16,512 nucleotides of DNA from Nitrospirota bacterium (GTDB lineage Bacteria > Nitrospirota > JACRHJ01): the NCBI GenBank assembly GCA_027328825.1, contig DAHWTK010000028.1:1-16512 (forward strand), read 5' to 3'. How positions within the stretch are numbered: position 1 is the first letter of the stretch; each line of letters starts with the position of its first letter. The notes under the pieces are model-generated. The model searched no databases and had not been told where the DNA came from. It worked only from the letters and a program-made list of their open reading frames with translations. This document shows, one piece after another, positions 15,571-16,512 of the stretch. Made by a program: the position numbers and the translations under genes.

Positions 15571-16512
15571 GAGCTTCTCCCCATGAGCCTGGCGATACCT
15601 TTTATGTCCTTCATAAGCCGGGCGAAGGTTTTCGGCTCAAGCGACTGTTCGCCGTCGCTTAAGGCCTCTTCCGGGCGGGAGTGCACTTCGATTATCAGCC
15701 CGTCCGCTCCGGCGGCAATCGCTGCCATCGCCATTTGGGGGATAAACTCGCGTATCCCGACGCCGTGAGACGGGTCTACTATTACCGGGAGGTGGCTCTC
15801 TTTTTTAAGGATGGGAACGGCTGATAAGTCGAGCGTATTACGGGTATAGGTCTCGAACGTCCTGATGCCCCTCTCGCAGAATATCACCCTGTGGTTCCCC
15901 TGCGACATTATATACTCGGCAGACATCAGAAATTCCTTTATCGTCGCGGAAAGGCCGCGCTTCAGGAGCACCGGCGTCCTCGTAAGGCCTACCTCTTTCA
16001 GCAGGCGGAAGTTCTGCATGTTCCTTGCGCCGATTTGAATTACGTCGGCGTAATTCACGACCATCTCCGTGTCGCGCGGGTCCATAAGCTCCGTCACGAC
16101 AGGCAGGCCGGTCTTCTCACGCGCCTCTGCAAGATATCTTAAACCTTCCTCACCAAGGCCCTGAAAGGAGTATGGAGATGTTCTCGGTTTGAACGCGCCG
16201 CCCCGGATGAAACCGGCCCCGGCCTTTTTCACATCTTCCGCGACCGTGAGTAGCCTTCTTCGCCCTTCCACGGCGCACGGCCCGGCGATAATCGCCAGCT
16301 TTTTGCCGCCGATTTTCTCCCTGCCGACCTTGACGACAGTATTCTCTTTCCGGAACTCGCGCGATACGAGCTTGTAGGGCTTGAGTATCGGCATCACCTT
16401 CTCGACGCCGGGCATCGCCGCAAGCGGGAGCTCGGAGATTACCGACTCCTCCCCTATCGCGCCGATAATCGTCCTCTCCTTGCCCTTCGATATATGCACC
16501 GAGACGCCGTGC
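15567..16512 (-). CDS. aroF: 3-deoxy-7-phosphoheptulonate synthase, type I-beta (N-terminus outside window)
   Basis: The open frame runs through the right edge. The GTG at 16499 is internal, because the preceding residues (H-G-V-S) continue the ferredoxin-like N-terminal domain seen in I-beta enzymes (h-x-S-K-G-x-E-R-T-I-I-G-x-I-G). The TIM-barrel domain follows with A-G-P-C-A-V-E-G, G-G-A-F-K-P-R-T-S-P-Y-S-F-Q-G, I-G-A-R-N-M-Q-N-F, K-R-G, C-E-R-G-I-R-T-F, D-P-S-H-G-V-G and E-V-H-S-x-P. It condenses PEP and erythrose-4-phosphate in the first step of aromatic synthesis. The N-terminal regulatory domain suggests feedback control by tyrosine or phenylalanine, as in the Thermotoga enzyme. About 25-35 residues should lie outside the window. 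It is the first gene visible in the aro-cmk-rpsA cluster. Confidence 0.95.
   Translation of the reverse strand, partial: HGVSVHISKGKERTIIGAIGEESVISELPLAAMPGVEKVMPILKPYKLVSREFRKENTVVKVGREKIGGKKLAIIAGPCAVEGRRRLLTVAEDVKKAGAGFIRGGAFKPRTSPYSFQGLGEEGLRYLAEAREKTGLPVVTELMDPRDTEMVVNYADVIQIGARNMQNFRLLKEVGLTRTPVLLKRGLSATIKEFLMSAEYIMSQGNHRVIFCERGIRTFETYTRNTLDLSAVPILKKESHLPVIVDPSHGVGIREFIPQMAMAAIAAGADGLIIEVHSRPEEALSDGEQSLEPKTFARLMKDIKGIARLMGRSS

Noticed and set aside
16488..16499. GTG at 16499 as the true start of aroF
   Set aside because: Residues before it match the ferredoxin-like N-terminal domain, so the gene continues past the window edge.

Overview
The window looks like chromosomal DNA of a Gram-negative, probably anaerobic bacterium of the Desulfobacterota (former Deltaproteobacteria) or Nitrospirota type. 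This is inferred from gene order (aroF-tyrA-aroA-cmk-plsC-rpsA-sppA-ihfB), a MerR regulator with a two-CW cysteine domain, a RACo-like ASKHA protein, a MoeA fused to a PBP-like domain, and frequent AGG and ATA codons. No rRNA, tRNA, CRISPR, IS or phage gene was seen. Nearly all genes are on the minus strand, so the window reads biologically from right to left.

Right part (16512 down to 8942): a long housekeeping cluster. The aromatic amino-acid genes aroF (5' end outside the window), tyrA and aroA lead through 4-base or near-zero junctions into cmk and plsC. Then come rpsA, sppA and an ihfB-like HU/IHF gene with its own consensus promoter. The order aroA-cmk-rpsA-ihfB is the same as in E. coli.

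Middle part (8894 down to 4113): a strong terminator-like hairpin separates ihfB from a three-gene molybdopterin operon. It holds a normal MoeA, a MoeA with a C-terminal PBP-like domain, and an ASKHA ATPase resembling the corrinoid-activating protein RACo but without its N-terminal [2Fe-2S] domain. A separately promoted MerR/two-CW regulator follows.

Left part (4112 to 1): a plus-strand polysaccharide-export gene and a minus-strand cold-shock gene are driven by back-to-back consensus promoters. The export gene's promoter almost touches its ATG, suggesting a leaderless mRNA. The cold-shock promoter predicts a leader of about 155 nt that begins with a hairpin and a U-tract. Beyond the cold-shock terminator lies a decayed histidine-kinase tail on the plus strand. 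The last operon overlaps stop to start: a K+ channel with RCK domains, a small DUF2905 membrane protein, and a SpoIID/LytB protein cut by the window edge.

The points I consider most worth a second look are the histidine-kinase fossil, the cold-shock leader, the leaderless export gene, the Fe-S-less ASKHA protein inside a moe operon, the MerR/two-CW regulator with an inverted repeat at its promoter, and the terminator-like hairpin ten bases before moeA. No clearly new multi-gene system is evident. Most of the window is ordinary core genome.
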